From the NCBI RefSeq assembly GCF_014651835.1, contig NZ_BMXQ01000001.1, positions 3,695,049 through 3,759,048 on the forward strand: a stretch of DNA of 64,000 nt, given 5' to 3'. Numbering within the stretch: the stretch's first letter is position 1; each line of letters opens with the position of its first letter. The DNA comes from Pigmentiphaga litoralis. GTDB taxonomy: Bacteria; Pseudomonadota; Gammaproteobacteria; Burkholderiales; Burkholderiaceae_B. Shown one piece after another: positions 43,750-52,176 of the stretch. The notes beneath the pieces were generated by a model. It worked only from the letters and a program-made list of their open reading frames with translations, had not been told where the DNA came from and ran no database searches. A program made the translations under genes and the position numbers.

Positions 43750-44763
43750 ATGTCCAAGCACCGCCCTTCCCTGCGCCGCCGCCTTGCGGCAAGCCTGAGT
43801 GCCGGCCTGATCGCATCCACCTTTGGCGCTTTTCTGATGCTGGCCGCCGCACCCGCGCACGCCGCCTACCCGGAGCGCGCCGTCCGCCTGATCGTGCCCT
43901 TTCCTGCCGGCGGCGCGGCCGACATGATGGCCCGCAGCCTGGCGCAAAAGCTGTCGGAACAGCTTGGCCAACAAGTGGTGGTCGACAACCGGGGCGGCGC
44001 CGGCGGCACGACCGCAGCCGAAGCGGCCATCGGGGCCAACCCCGATGGCTACACGCTGTTCTTTGGCACCATGGGCACGCAGGCCATCAACCCGGCCCTA
44101 TACCCCAAGCTGCGCTACGACCCGGTCAAGGATTTCGAATACGTCAGCCTGACCCACACCACGCCCCGCGTGCTGGTCGTGCATCCGTCGGTCGATGCCA
44201 AGACCGTGCAGGAACTGATCGTCCTGGCCAAGAAGAACCCGGGCAAGCTCACCTACGGGTCGGCCGGCAATGGCAGTTCGAGCCACCTGTCGGGCGCGCT
44301 GTTCGCATCGATGGCCGGCGTCGAAATGCTGCACATACCGTACAAGGGCAGCGCCCCCTTGCTCAACGACCTGATCGCCGGCCGCCTGTCCATGACCTTC
44401 GATTCGTACGCGGTCTATGGCGAGCACATCAAGAGCGGCAAGGTCCGGCCACTGGGCGTGACCAGCATCACCCGCATCACCAGCGCGCCCGATATCCCGA
44501 CGATCTCCGAGTCGGGCCTGAAAGGCTATGACGTCTCGAACTGGCTTGGCCTGCTGGCTCCCAAGGGCACATCGCAGGATGTCGTCGCGCGCCTGAACGC
44601 GGCGGTGGTCAAGGCGTCGTCCGACAAGGCCACGCGCGATCAGCTGGCCGCCAGCGGCATCGAAACCACGTCCAGCACGCCCGAGGCTTTCAAGGCGCTG
44701 GTCGTCAAAGAGATCCCGAAGTGGGCGGAAGTCGTCAAGAAGTCGGGCGCGACGGTGGACTGA
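43750..44763 (+). CDS. Bug-family tripartite tricarboxylate transporter receptor
   Basis: A 337-residue periplasmic receptor. It has an Arg-rich n-region (MSKHRPSLRRRLAASL) and a signal peptide cleaved near AHA-AYP. Motifs are YPERAVRLIVPFPAGG, VDNRGGAGG, NPDGYTLFFG, LRYDPVKDF and YGSAGNGSSSH. It is the second Bug within one short operon, after the GHAFG hydrolase. Two receptors in a row suggests two related ligands or a replaced specificity. Confidence 0.92.
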   Translation: MSKHRPSLRRRLAASLSAGLIASTFGAFLMLAAAPAHAAYPERAVRLIVPFPAGGAADMMARSLAQKLSEQLGQQVVVDNRGGAGGTTAAEAAIGANPDGYTLFFGTMGTQAINPALYPKLRYDPVKDFEYVSLTHTTPRVLVVHPSVDAKTVQELIVLAKKNPGKLTYGSAGNGSSSHLSGALFASMAGVEMLHIPYKGSAPLLNDLIAGRLSMTFDSYAVYGEHIKSGKVRPLGVTSITRITSAPDIPTISESGLKGYDVSNWLGLLAPKGTSQDVVARLNAAVVKASSDKATRDQLAASGIETTSSTPEAFKALVVKEIPKWAEVVKKSGATVD

Positions 44764-44822
44764 GGCGATTCGCTGCGGGCCTGAATCTGCAGGACTCAGG
44801 GTGGCGACCTAGCGCTGCGGCA

Positions 44823-46115
44823 TCAACGGCTGTTCGATGGAAAGCCCGCGCGCCCCGCCCAGGCCACCCACACGGCGGCCGCAAGCAGCACCACCAGGAC
44901 CGGCGCAAACGCTCCCGTGCCCACCCGGTCCAGCAGCACTCCGCCCAGCAGTCCTCCGCCTGCAATCGCCAGGTTCCACACCGTGACCAGCATGGACTGT
45001 GCGACATCGGCCGCGTCGCCCGCAGCCTTGTCCAGCGCCGTCTGGAACAAGGTCGCGGCGCCACCGAACGCCACGCCCCACGCGGCCACGGCGGCATAGA
45101 CCAGCACCGGTACATCACTTGCCACGCCCAGCGTGCATGCCGCCAGGCCAAACATCAGTGTGCTGACGAGTGTCAATGTACGCAGATGACGATCGATCAG
45201 TACACCGATGATCCAGATACCGACCAGCGACATCATGCCGAACACGAGCAGCACGGTGTCGGTGCGGCCCGGCATGCCCGACGCCGCCAGGAACGGCGCA
45301 ATGTAGGTGTAGAGCAGGTTGTGCGCCAGCGCGAAGGACAGCACCACGAACAGCACACTGCGGATGCCCGGCAGCCGGAATACATGGCCCAGCGCCAGCC
45401 GCTTGCCCGAGGCCTGGCCCGCAAAGTCCGGCACCTGGATCCGCACCCAGGCCAGCACGACCAGCGCCAGGGCACTCATGATCCCGAAGCCGACCCGCCA
45501 TCCGAGCATCGTGCCCAGAAAGGCGCCTGCAGGCACGCCCAGCGACAGGGCCAGCGGCGTGCCGACCATGGCAACCGCGATCGCGCGGCCCTTCTGGTGA
45601 TCCGGGACCATGCGCGCGGCATAGCCTGCCAGCAACGCCCACACCAGCCCTGCGGACACTCCGGCCACAAAGCGTGCCGCCATCGTCAATGCAAAGCTGG
45701 TCGACACCGTGGTGATCGTGTTGACCACGACAAAGCCTGCCAAGGCCGCCATCAGCAAGGGGCGGCGCCGCACGTGTTGCGTGGCCAGCGTCAGGGGCAC
45801 CGCCGCGATCAAAGACCCGATCGCGTAGATCGTGACGGTCTGGCCAACCCATGATTCGGACACCGCCAGGCCTGCGGCCATCTGCGGCAGCAGACCTGCG
45901 GGCAAGGCTTCGGTCAGGATCGTGATGAAGGCCGCCAGGGCCAGCGCCAGCAGCGATGCCAGGGGCAGGCGGTCGGCCTGGTCCACTTGATGATGCGATG
46001 GATGCAGTGACGCACCAGAAGAAGGTGCAGCAAGGGGGGATGCCGCACGTGGCGACGCCGTAGGCACAGGCGCGGCAGGCAGCTCGTCACAGGTCGGCGT
46101 AGCAGGCAAGGACAC
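44823..46115 (-). CDS. MFS transporter, drug/sugar efflux type (DHA1)
   Basis: A 430-residue protein with about 12 membrane helices, beginning near LPLASLLALALAAF after a hydrophilic lead of about 55 residues. MFS signatures include GSLIAAVPLTLATQHVRRRP (motif A), RFVAGVSAGLVWALLAGYAA and PLALSLGVPAGAFLG (antiporter motif C-like). It probably exports a drug or sugar/amino-acid-like compound by proton antiport (AraJ/YdhP-like). The GTG at 46115 follows GAGAGAG; longer upstream frames are antisense to the LysR gene. It is divergent from the LysR at 46230. Confidence 0.88.
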   Translation of the reverse strand: MSLPATPTCDELPAAPVPTASPRAASPLAAPSSGASLHPSHHQVDQADRLPLASLLALALAAFITILTEALPAGLLPQMAAGLAVSESWVGQTVTIYAIGSLIAAVPLTLATQHVRRRPLLMAALAGFVVVNTITTVSTSFALTMAARFVAGVSAGLVWALLAGYAARMVPDHQKGRAIAVAMVGTPLALSLGVPAGAFLGTMLGWRVGFGIMSALALVVLAWVRIQVPDFAGQASGKRLALGHVFRLPGIRSVLFVVLSFALAHNLLYTYIAPFLAASGMPGRTDTVLLVFGMMSLVGIWIIGVLIDRHLRTLTLVSTLMFGLAACTLGVASDVPVLVYAAVAAWGVAFGGAATLFQTALDKAAGDAADVAQSMLVTVWNLAIAGGGLLGGVLLDRVGTGAFAPVLVVLLAAAVWVAWAGRAGFPSNSR

Positions 46116-46134
46116 GGAAACTCTCTCTTCAATG

Positions 46135-46151
46135 ATCGTTGCCGCCACGAT
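46135..46151. promoter_or_regulatory. Inverted repeat between the MFS and LysR genes
   Basis: ATCGT-N7-ACGAT is a perfect 5-bp inverted repeat in the 114-bp divergent gap. LysR proteins favour interrupted dyads of this length, so it is a candidate site for the adjacent regulator; the arms are short. Confidence 0.4.
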
Positions 46152-46229
46152 AGTCAGCGGGCGATTAAAGAAAAAGTGGGGTAGAGTTCCGCGTTGTGCG
46201 GACACGGGCGTCCGCAATGGGAATGGCGC

Positions 46230-47153
46230 ATGGACAGTCTGAACGGCTTCGTGGTGTTTGTGCAAGTGGCCGACACCCGCAGTTTTGTGGCAGCCGGCCG
46301 GCAGCTGGGCGTGTCGGCTTCGGCCGTGGGAAAAAGTGTCGCGCGGCTGGAAGACAAGCTGGGCGTGCGCCTGTTCCACCGCAGCACACGCAGCATCACC
46401 CTGACGGCCGAAGGCCTGTTGTTCCTGGAACGCAGCCGGCGCATTCTGGCCGAGATTGAAGCAGCCGAGCTGGAACTGTCGGCCACCACCGCCGCACCGC
46501 GCGGCCGCCTGCGCGTCAGCCTGCCGCTTGTCAGCGAACTGATGTTGCCGATCCTGGCCGACTTCATGCGGCAGTACCCCGACATCGAACTGGACCTGGA
46601 CTTTACCGACCGGCTGGTGGACGTGATCGAAGAAGGATTCGATGCCGTCGTGCGGACGGGCGATCCGACCGACTCGCGACTGTCGGCCAGGCGCCTGGGG
46701 GCCTTCCGGCAAGTCATCGTTGCTGCTCCGGATTACCTGGCGCGGCGCGGCACGCCCAAGTTTCCCGAGGACCTGCTGGGCCACGATTGCCTGCACTATC
46801 GCTATACCCACACCGGCAAGGTCGAACCGTGGCCGCTGCGTTTGCCCGACGGCACGCCCGGCCTGGAATTGCCGATATCCATGGTGTGCAACAACTGCGA
46901 GACGCGGGTGTGTTTTGCGGAACGTGGACTGGGCATTGCCTGCCTGCCGGACTTTGCCGTGCGGTCCCATCTTGCCGATGGCCGGCTGGTGGTGGTGCTG
47001 CCGGAACACGTGGGCCGCACCGGCGCGTTCCATGTGCTCTGGCCAGCAAGCAAGCATCCGTCACCCAAGCTGCGCGCCCTGGTGGATTACCTGAGCGCGC
47101 ACGTCTTTCCGACCAGTCCGGAGTCGGGCGGCCTTTGGATCACAGCCCCCTGA
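46230..47153 (+). CDS. LysR-family transcriptional regulator
   Basis: A 307-residue LTTR of the large CrgA/DsdC-like group: MDSLNGFVVFVQVADTRSFV, then VSASAVGKSVARLEDKLGVR, then LFHRSTRSITLTAEG. It is divergent from the MFS efflux gene, the standard arrangement for LysR control of an exporter. The ATG at 46230 starts exactly at the family N-terminus. Confidence 0.9.
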   Translation: MDSLNGFVVFVQVADTRSFVAAGRQLGVSASAVGKSVARLEDKLGVRLFHRSTRSITLTAEGLLFLERSRRILAEIEAAELELSATTAAPRGRLRVSLPLVSELMLPILADFMRQYPDIELDLDFTDRLVDVIEEGFDAVVRTGDPTDSRLSARRLGAFRQVIVAAPDYLARRGTPKFPEDLLGHDCLHYRYTHTGKVEPWPLRLPDGTPGLELPISMVCNNCETRVCFAERGLGIACLPDFAVRSHLADGRLVVVLPEHVGRTGAFHVLWPASKHPSPKLRALVDYLSAHVFPTSPESGGLWITAP

Positions 47154-47163
47154 TGCAGGCCCT

Positions 47164-47186
47164 CTGAATCAAGGCCCTCGATTCAG
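47164..47186. terminator. Hairpin between convergent LysR and crotonase genes
   Basis: CTGAATC and GATTCAG are perfect 7-bp arms around AAGGCCCTC, in the 56-bp gap between two genes that end toward each other. It probably marks transcript ends in both directions; no long T-run follows on the plus strand. Confidence 0.5.
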
Positions 47187-47209
47187 CGACCCTTTCAGCA
47201 CCCCCTCGA

Positions 47210-47998
47210 TCACCGCCCCTTGAACTGCGGCGCGCGCTTCTCCATGAACGCCCGCATGCCTTCCTTTTGATCCTCGCTGTCGAACAGGCGCTCGAACGCC
47301 CGTCGCTCCAGCGCCAGTCCGGCATCCAGGCTGGCGTCACCCCCAAAGCGGACCACCTCCCGAATGGCTCTGACGGCGAGCGGTGGCGCGTCGGCGATCT
47401 GCGCCGCCACAGCCAGGGCACGCTCCAGCGCCTTGCCCTCGGGCACCAGATCGCTCACCAGATTCGCGGCATGGAAGGCCGCGGCCGGAATGCGTTCCCC
47501 CGTCAGTGTCCACAGCAGGGTCTTATACGACCCCGCCGCGCGCAACAGCCGCTGCGTGCCGCCCGCGCCCGGCATGATGCCCACGCGGATCTCGGGCTGG
47601 CCAAAGCTGGCGCCCTCGGCCGCGATCACGATGTCGCAGGCCAGCGCCAGTTCGCACCCGCCGCCCAATGCATAGCCTTCCACGGCCGCAATCACCGGTT
47701 TGCTCAAACCCTTCAGTACACGGAAGACCTTGTCGGTTTCGAGCAGCACGTGATCGGTCGGCCGCATGTCCGACATCTCGACAATGTCGGTACCCGCCAC
47801 GAAGTAGCCGCCCGCGCCCGTCAACACCACGCACGCGACCTGGTCATCGGCTTCAAACGCCTGGAAGGCCTCGACCAGTTCCTGCTTCACCTGCAGATTC
47901 AGCGCATTCTTGCGGTCAGGCCGGTCGATGGTGACGATGCCTACCTTGCCCTGCCGCTCGCTGCGCACCAACGGGCGCGCCGGGTCCTTCGATGTCAT
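47210..47998 (-). CDS. Enoyl-CoA hydratase/isomerase (crotonase) family protein
   Basis: A 262-residue crotonase. The CoA-binding and oxyanion-hole segments TGAGGYFVAGTDIVEMSD and EGYALGGGCELALACDI are visible, and GIMPGAGGTQRL carries the hydratase region. It would hydrate or isomerise an enoyl-CoA in the cytoplasm. It forms a minus-strand operon with a GST, a second crotonase and a CaiB/BaiF CoA-transferase. The ATG at 47998 is preferred; a GTG at 48010 overlapping the GST stop is possible. Confidence 0.9.
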   Translation of the reverse strand: MTSKDPARPLVRSERQGKVGIVTIDRPDRKNALNLQVKQELVEAFQAFEADDQVACVVLTGAGGYFVAGTDIVEMSDMRPTDHVLLETDKVFRVLKGLSKPVIAAVEGYALGGGCELALACDIVIAAEGASFGQPEIRVGIMPGAGGTQRLLRAAGSYKTLLWTLTGERIPAAAFHAANLVSDLVPEGKALERALAVAAQIADAPPLAVRAIREVVRFGGDASLDAGLALERRAFERLFDSEDQKEGMRAFMEKRAPQFKGR

Positions 47999-48002
47999 GG
48001 CG

Positions 48003-48614
48003 TCACTCACCCAGGTCGGGCGACGTGTCGCGGTAGGCGTCGCGTGCCTCGACCGTGGCGAACCATGCCGCCAGCTTTGGCGCGCGCGCACGCCACCCGA
48101 AGGCGTCGAAGCGGAAATCGAGGTAACCCAGCGCGCACGCCACGGCCACGTGACCGATCGCGAACGGGGTCCGGGTCAATGCTTCGGCCTCGTTGTCGAG
48201 CAGCGCGAGCGCCGCGATCGTCTTGGTTTCGAACGCCGCGATGAGCACGTCGGAGCGCGATGCGTCGCTGCGCTCGCGTTCGTTGCGCCACAGGATTTCG
48301 GCATCGAGCATGCCGTCGCCCAGGGCCTGCCAGCGCAGCGCGGGCCACTTCCCGTCGCCCGTCGGAAAAAAGGTGCCGCCGGCTTTGTCGTTCAGGTACT
48401 CGCAGATCACCACCGAGTCGAACAAGGTGGACCCGTCGTCGAGCACCAGCGTCGGGATCTTGCTGAGCGGGTTGTCGCGCATCAGGGCTTCGTTGGGCTT
48501 GAGCATCGCGGCGACCGACCGCACCTTTTCAAAGGCGCCGAGCTGGCCGGTTTCCTGCGCAACGATCATGACCTTGCGCACATAGGGCGACTTGGGCGAC
48601 CAGTGCAATTTCAT
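48003..48614 (-). CDS. Glutathione S-transferase family protein
   Basis: A 203-residue GST. The thioredoxin-like N-terminal domain starts MKLHWSPKSPYVRKVMIVAQ, with Ser in place of the usual Tyr/Ser G-site position; NPLSKIPTLVLDDG includes the cis-Pro, and DSVVICEYL follows. The helical C-terminal domain comes after. In a CoA-based catabolic operon it may help isomerise or detoxify an electrophilic intermediate. The start at 48614 fits the family. Confidence 0.88.
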   Translation of the reverse strand: MKLHWSPKSPYVRKVMIVAQETGQLGAFEKVRSVAAMLKPNEALMRDNPLSKIPTLVLDDGSTLFDSVVICEYLNDKAGGTFFPTGDGKWPALRWQALGDGMLDAEILWRNERERSDASRSDVLIAAFETKTIAALALLDNEAEALTRTPFAIGHVAVACALGYLDFRFDAFGWRARAPKLAAWFATVEARDAYRDTSPDLGE

Positions 48615-48680
48615 GGGAGTGTCTCCAGGCCGCGCCAACGCCGGCGGGCCGTTTTTGATGGGTAGGTCAAGTGCGTCGGA

Positions 48681-49445
48681 TCAGCGGCCAGTAAACACAG
48701 GCGCGCGCTTTTCGACCACCGAGCGCGTGGCCTCGCGCGCGTCTTCCGTCATCATCAGACGGGTGCTGTACTGCTGTTCGAGCTCGTAGCCTTCGTCCAC
48801 CGGCATGGTCTCGATGCGGTTCAACGCTTCCTTCATCAGGCGCAATCCGATCGGGCTCTTCTTGGCAATGATGCCTGCCAGATCCATGGCGGTTGGCATC
48901 AGGCGGCGCGGTGTCACCACCTGCTCGACCATGCCGACCCGGTGCGCTTCCCACGCGCTGATCGGCTCGCCTGTAAAGGCCATCAGCCGCAACGTGCCCT
49001 GCGGCACGAGGCGCCCGGTATGCGCGCCGCCACCACAGCGGCCGACGTTGATCTCGGGCATGGCAAAGGTGGCTTTTTCGGACGCGATGCGGATGTCGCT
49101 TGCGCCCGCCAGCACGCACCCCGCGCCCAGCGCCGGACCGTTGACGGCCGCAATCACCGGCACGCGGCAATGGCGGATCGCCTTGAAGGTGGCGCGCACG
49201 ATGCTGGCGCGATGCGGGTCTTCTTCCGGCGTGGCGGCCAGAAATTCCTGCAGGTCCAGGCCTGCGCAAAAAGCCTTGGTGCCCTTCGCGGTAAACACCA
49301 CCACGTTGACGTCGTCCATCGTGCTGATCTCGTCGAACACGCGGGTGATCTCGGAGTAACGCGCCAGTGTCAGCACGTTGACCGGCGGGTAGTCGAGCGT
49401 AACGGTGGCAATACGATGGGCTTTCTCGACGATGATGCCGTCCAT
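48681..49445 (-). CDS. Enoyl-CoA hydratase/isomerase (crotonase) family protein
   Basis: A 254-residue crotonase with FTAKGTKAFCAGLDLQEFLA and NGPALGAGCVLAGASDIRIA forming the oxyanion hole. The region usually carrying the hydratase glutamates reads EINVGRCGGGAHTGRLV, closer to hydrolase or isomerase members than to true hydratases. It is a distinct paralogue of the crotonase at 47210 and probably catalyses a different step of the same CoA-thioester route. Confidence 0.9.
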   Translation of the reverse strand: MDGIIVEKAHRIATVTLDYPPVNVLTLARYSEITRVFDEISTMDDVNVVVFTAKGTKAFCAGLDLQEFLAATPEEDPHRASIVRATFKAIRHCRVPVIAAVNGPALGAGCVLAGASDIRIASEKATFAMPEINVGRCGGGAHTGRLVPQGTLRLMAFTGEPISAWEAHRVGMVEQVVTPRRLMPTAMDLAGIIAKKSPIGLRLMKEALNRIETMPVDEGYELEQQYSTRLMMTEDAREATRSVVEKRAPVFTGR

Positions 49446-49493
49446 GGGGTCTTCCTGTCTCGGTGTCGTTATGTGGAGGGGATATTCGTGGAT

Positions 49494-50723
49494 TCAGATC
49501 GCGCCGGATGCGCGCAGGCCGGCGATGCCTTCCTCGTCGTAACCCAGGTCGCGCAGAATCTTGTCAGCATGCTGACCAAGCAGCGGCGGCGGCAGGTCGT
49601 ACTGGATCGGCGCGTCGCTGAAGCGGATGGGATTGGCCACCTGCGGCACATCGCGGCCCGATGGATGGGGCAGATGCATCAGCATGCCGCGATCACGCAC
49701 CTGCGGATCTTCGAACACTTCGGGCACGGTGTTGATCGGCCCGCAGGGCACGCCCACGCGGTCCAGCGCGGCAGTCAGCTCCGCGCGCGAATAGCCCGAG
49801 AACGCCTCGTCCAGCATGGCCTTCAGTACACCGATATTCCGTACACGTTGCGCATTGGTGGCAAAGCGTTCGTCGCGCACCCAGTCGGACTTGCCCAGCA
49901 CGTCGCACAGCCGCGCGAACTGGCCGTCGTTGCCGACCACCAGGATCACATTGCCATCGTTGCAGCGGAATACGTCCTGCGGCTGGATGTTCGGGTGGGC
50001 GTTGCCATTGCGCTGCGGCACCTTGTCGGACACCAGGTAGTTCATGGCCTGGTTGGCCAGCGTCGCCACCTGCACGTCCAGCATGCCGATGTCGATGGTC
50101 TCGCCCTGCCCCGTCTGGTCGCGGCGCGCGACCGCGGCCAGCACGGCCACTGCCGTGTACATGCCCGTCATCAGGTCGACGATGGGCACGCCGACCTTTT
50201 GTGGACCGCCACCGGGCTGCCCGTCGCGTTCACCTGTCACGCTCATCAAACCGCCCATGGCCTGGATCAGGAAGTCGTAGGCGGGCTGATCGCGGCGCGG
50301 GCCGGTCTGGCCGAAACCGGTCACCGAACAATAGATCAGCTTGGGGTTGATCGCCCGCAAGGACGCGGCGTCCAGCCCATATCGCGCCAGCGTCCCGGCC
50401 TTGAAGTTTTCCAGCACGATGTCGGCGTTGGCCGCGAGTTCGCGCACGATCTTCTGGCCGTCCGGATGATCCAGGCTGACGGTGATCGACTGCTTGCCCC
50501 GGTTCACCGCCAGGTAATAGCCGGCCTCGGCGGTATCGTGGCCTTCGGCATCTTTCAGGAACGGCGGCCCCCAGGACCGCGTGTCGTCGCCCGCGCCCGG
50601 GCGTTCGACCTTGATCACTTCGGCGCCCAGGTCGGCAAGCAGTTGGCCTGCCCACGGCGCGGCAAGGATACGACTCAGATCGAGCACCTTCAGGTGCGAC
50701 AGTGGCCCACGACCGGCATTCAT
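49494..50723 (-). CDS. CaiB/BaiF-family (class III) CoA-transferase
   Basis: A 409-residue class III CoA-transferase. It begins LKVLDLSRILAAPWAGQLLA with DLGAEVIKVERPGAGDDTR; the catalytic aspartate that forms a covalent anhydride is Asp183 in VPIVDLMTGMYT. It moves CoA from succinyl-CoA or another donor to a carboxylic acid, the entry step for the crotonases downstream. The start at 50723 is chosen from the family N-terminus. It is promoter-proximal and divergent from the TauD-like operon. Confidence 0.92.
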   Translation of the reverse strand: MNAGRGPLSHLKVLDLSRILAAPWAGQLLADLGAEVIKVERPGAGDDTRSWGPPFLKDAEGHDTAEAGYYLAVNRGKQSITVSLDHPDGQKIVRELAANADIVLENFKAGTLARYGLDAASLRAINPKLIYCSVTGFGQTGPRRDQPAYDFLIQAMGGLMSVTGERDGQPGGGPQKVGVPIVDLMTGMYTAVAVLAAVARRDQTGQGETIDIGMLDVQVATLANQAMNYLVSDKVPQRNGNAHPNIQPQDVFRCNDGNVILVVGNDGQFARLCDVLGKSDWVRDERFATNAQRVRNIGVLKAMLDEAFSGYSRAELTAALDRVGVPCGPINTVPEVFEDPQVRDRGMLMHLPHPSGRDVPQVANPIRFSDAPIQYDLPPPLLGQHADKILRDLGYDEEGIAGLRASGAI

Positions 50724-51031
50724 TCCACGATGTCTCCGGCGGCAGTCGGTGCTGCCGCGATGATTTGGGGGGCGATGGCGCCCGTTCACTCGAAGTGTGC
50801 AAGTCGCAGGCCTGGAAAGGCAGCCCGGGCCGCATCAAACCTGCTATGCATTGCCCGGCTGAACCCCTGCAAACCCGCATGGGCGCTGGAAAACCCCAGG
50901 ATTGACAGATTGTCGACAATCCTAAAAACTGGCCTGACGAACACGCGGGGCGGCCTCAAGCCGCCACCGCGCGTCACTGCCCGGCCAGGCCTGAACGCCT
51001 GCACGGGCCTGCAGTCATCAGGAGACAGACC
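50724..51031. other. Divergent intergenic region between CoA-transferase and TauD-like genes
   Basis: A 308-bp gap with no credible gene. Its one clear element is the 14-bp perfect palindrome at 50908-50921, with CCT and AAAAACT after it. The remainder is GC-rich and shows no recognisable promoter boxes by eye. Confidence 0.6.
50908..50921. promoter_or_regulatory. FadR/FCD-type GntR operator, 14-bp perfect palindrome
   Basis: GATTGTCGACAATC is fully self-complementary and contains TTGTCGACAA, matching the TnGTnnnACnA consensus of FadR-subfamily GntR proteins. It lies between the divergent CoA-transferase and TauD-like operons. The matching regulator, an FCD-type GntR, is encoded at 53183. 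Confidence 0.75.
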
Positions 51032-52108
51032 ATGTTGACGACGCCCTCTGCCCCGCAGCACGCCGGTCCTTCGGCCGGTATCCAAAGCGGGCTTCCCGTC
51101 CGCCCCCTGGACGGCCCCGAAGTCTGGAGTGGCGCCAGCCTGCGCGACCGCACCGACTGGATCACCCACCTGACGCCGGCCGAAATCGCCGAACTGGCTG
51201 GCGCGGTGGCCGCGCTCAAGTCGGCCGGCACGCCCGACATGGGATTCGACGCAAGTGACTTCCGGATTCCCCTGGTTGCCGAACGCCTGGCCGAAGTGCG
51301 CGACACGCTGGAAGGCGGCCGGGGCTTTGCCCTGCTGCGCGGCCTGCCGATGGCGGACTATTCCGATGCCGACGGCCGGCTGCTGTTCTGGGGACTGGCC
51401 CAGCACCTGGGCGATCCGCAAGGCCAGGACGGCGCCGGCAACCGCATGCACAGCGTCACCAACACCGGCATGCGCGTCGAACCAGGCAACTCGGTACGCA
51501 GCTTCCAGACCGACGACGAGCTGACGTTTCACAACGACGGCGGCGATGCTTTCATGCTCCTCTGCCTGCGGCCTGCCAAGTCGGGCGGCATGAGCAAACT
51601 GGTCAGCGTCGCGCACCTGTACAACGAGGTCCTGCGGCGTCGGCCCGACTTGGTCGCCACCCTGCAGGAACCCTTCCACTTCGATACGCGCGGCCAGCAC
51701 CCGACCGGCATGAAGATACAGTCCGTGCCCATCCTGAACTTCCACGAAGGCCGGCTGAGCGCGCTGTACAAGCGCCGCTACCTGCGTCTGGCGCAGGAAA
51801 ATCCGGACGTGCCCCGCCTGACCCGGGCGCAGCAGGACGCCATCGACCTGATCGAAAGCCTCTGCAACGATCCCGACGTGCAGCTCAATTTCTATATGGA
51901 AGCGGGCGACATCCAGATCGCCAACAACTACTCGGTGCTGCACGCGCGCAGCAAGTACGAAGACGTGGACGATCCGGCGCGGCGCCGCCACCTGTTGCGC
52001 GCGTGGCTGACCTTGCCGAACGGCCGGCCGTTGCCAAAAGTGTTTGGGTTGACGCGCGAATTTTCGCAGTCCTACGCCAGCCGTCATGGCGACGCCCTGC
52101 CCGCCTGA
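51032..52108 (+). CDS. TauD/TfdA-family Fe(II)/2-oxoglutarate dioxygenase
   Basis: A 358-residue oxygenase. The facial triad is H167-x-D169 in LTFHNDGGD with a distal histidine in SVLHARSKY, and HLLRAWL provides the arginine that holds 2-oxoglutarate. The length exceeds TauD and resembles the gamma-butyrobetaine/TfdA-like branch. It hydroxylates an unactivated carbon, often leading to C-S, C-O or C-N cleavage. It heads the plus-strand operon with a Bug receptor and GntR. Confidence 0.87.
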   Translation: MLTTPSAPQHAGPSAGIQSGLPVRPLDGPEVWSGASLRDRTDWITHLTPAEIAELAGAVAALKSAGTPDMGFDASDFRIPLVAERLAEVRDTLEGGRGFALLRGLPMADYSDADGRLLFWGLAQHLGDPQGQDGAGNRMHSVTNTGMRVEPGNSVRSFQTDDELTFHNDGGDAFMLLCLRPAKSGGMSKLVSVAHLYNEVLRRRPDLVATLQEPFHFDTRGQHPTGMKIQSVPILNFHEGRLSALYKRRYLRLAQENPDVPRLTRAQQDAIDLIESLCNDPDVQLNFYMEAGDIQIANNYSVLHARSKYEDVDDPARRRHLLRAWLTLPNGRPLPKVFGLTREFSQSYASRHGDALPA

Positions 52109-52123
52109 TCGCCAGCGTGCATT

Positions 52124-52144
52124 GGCCGGCCTTCATGGCCGGCC
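52124..52144. terminator. Strong GC stem-loop between the TauD-like and Bug genes
   Basis: GGCCGGCC, TTCAT, GGCCGGCC: two identical self-complementary 8-mers that can pair with each other as an 8-bp stem. It sits in the 68-bp gap within the operon, where it may attenuate or process the transcript and set the Bug-to-enzyme ratio. Confidence 0.5.
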
Positions 52145-52176
52145 TGCTGATTGCCTTGCGCTACCTTCCTGGAAAA

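Noticed and set aside
44823-47057. A 744-residue minus-strand frame running from within the LysR gene into the MFS gene
   Set aside because: Only the part from 46115 encodes the transporter. The rest is antisense to a well-supported LysR gene and has no family similarity.
48942-51038. A 698-residue plus-strand open frame
   Set aside because: Antisense to the crotonase and CoA-transferase genes, with no recognisable domain.
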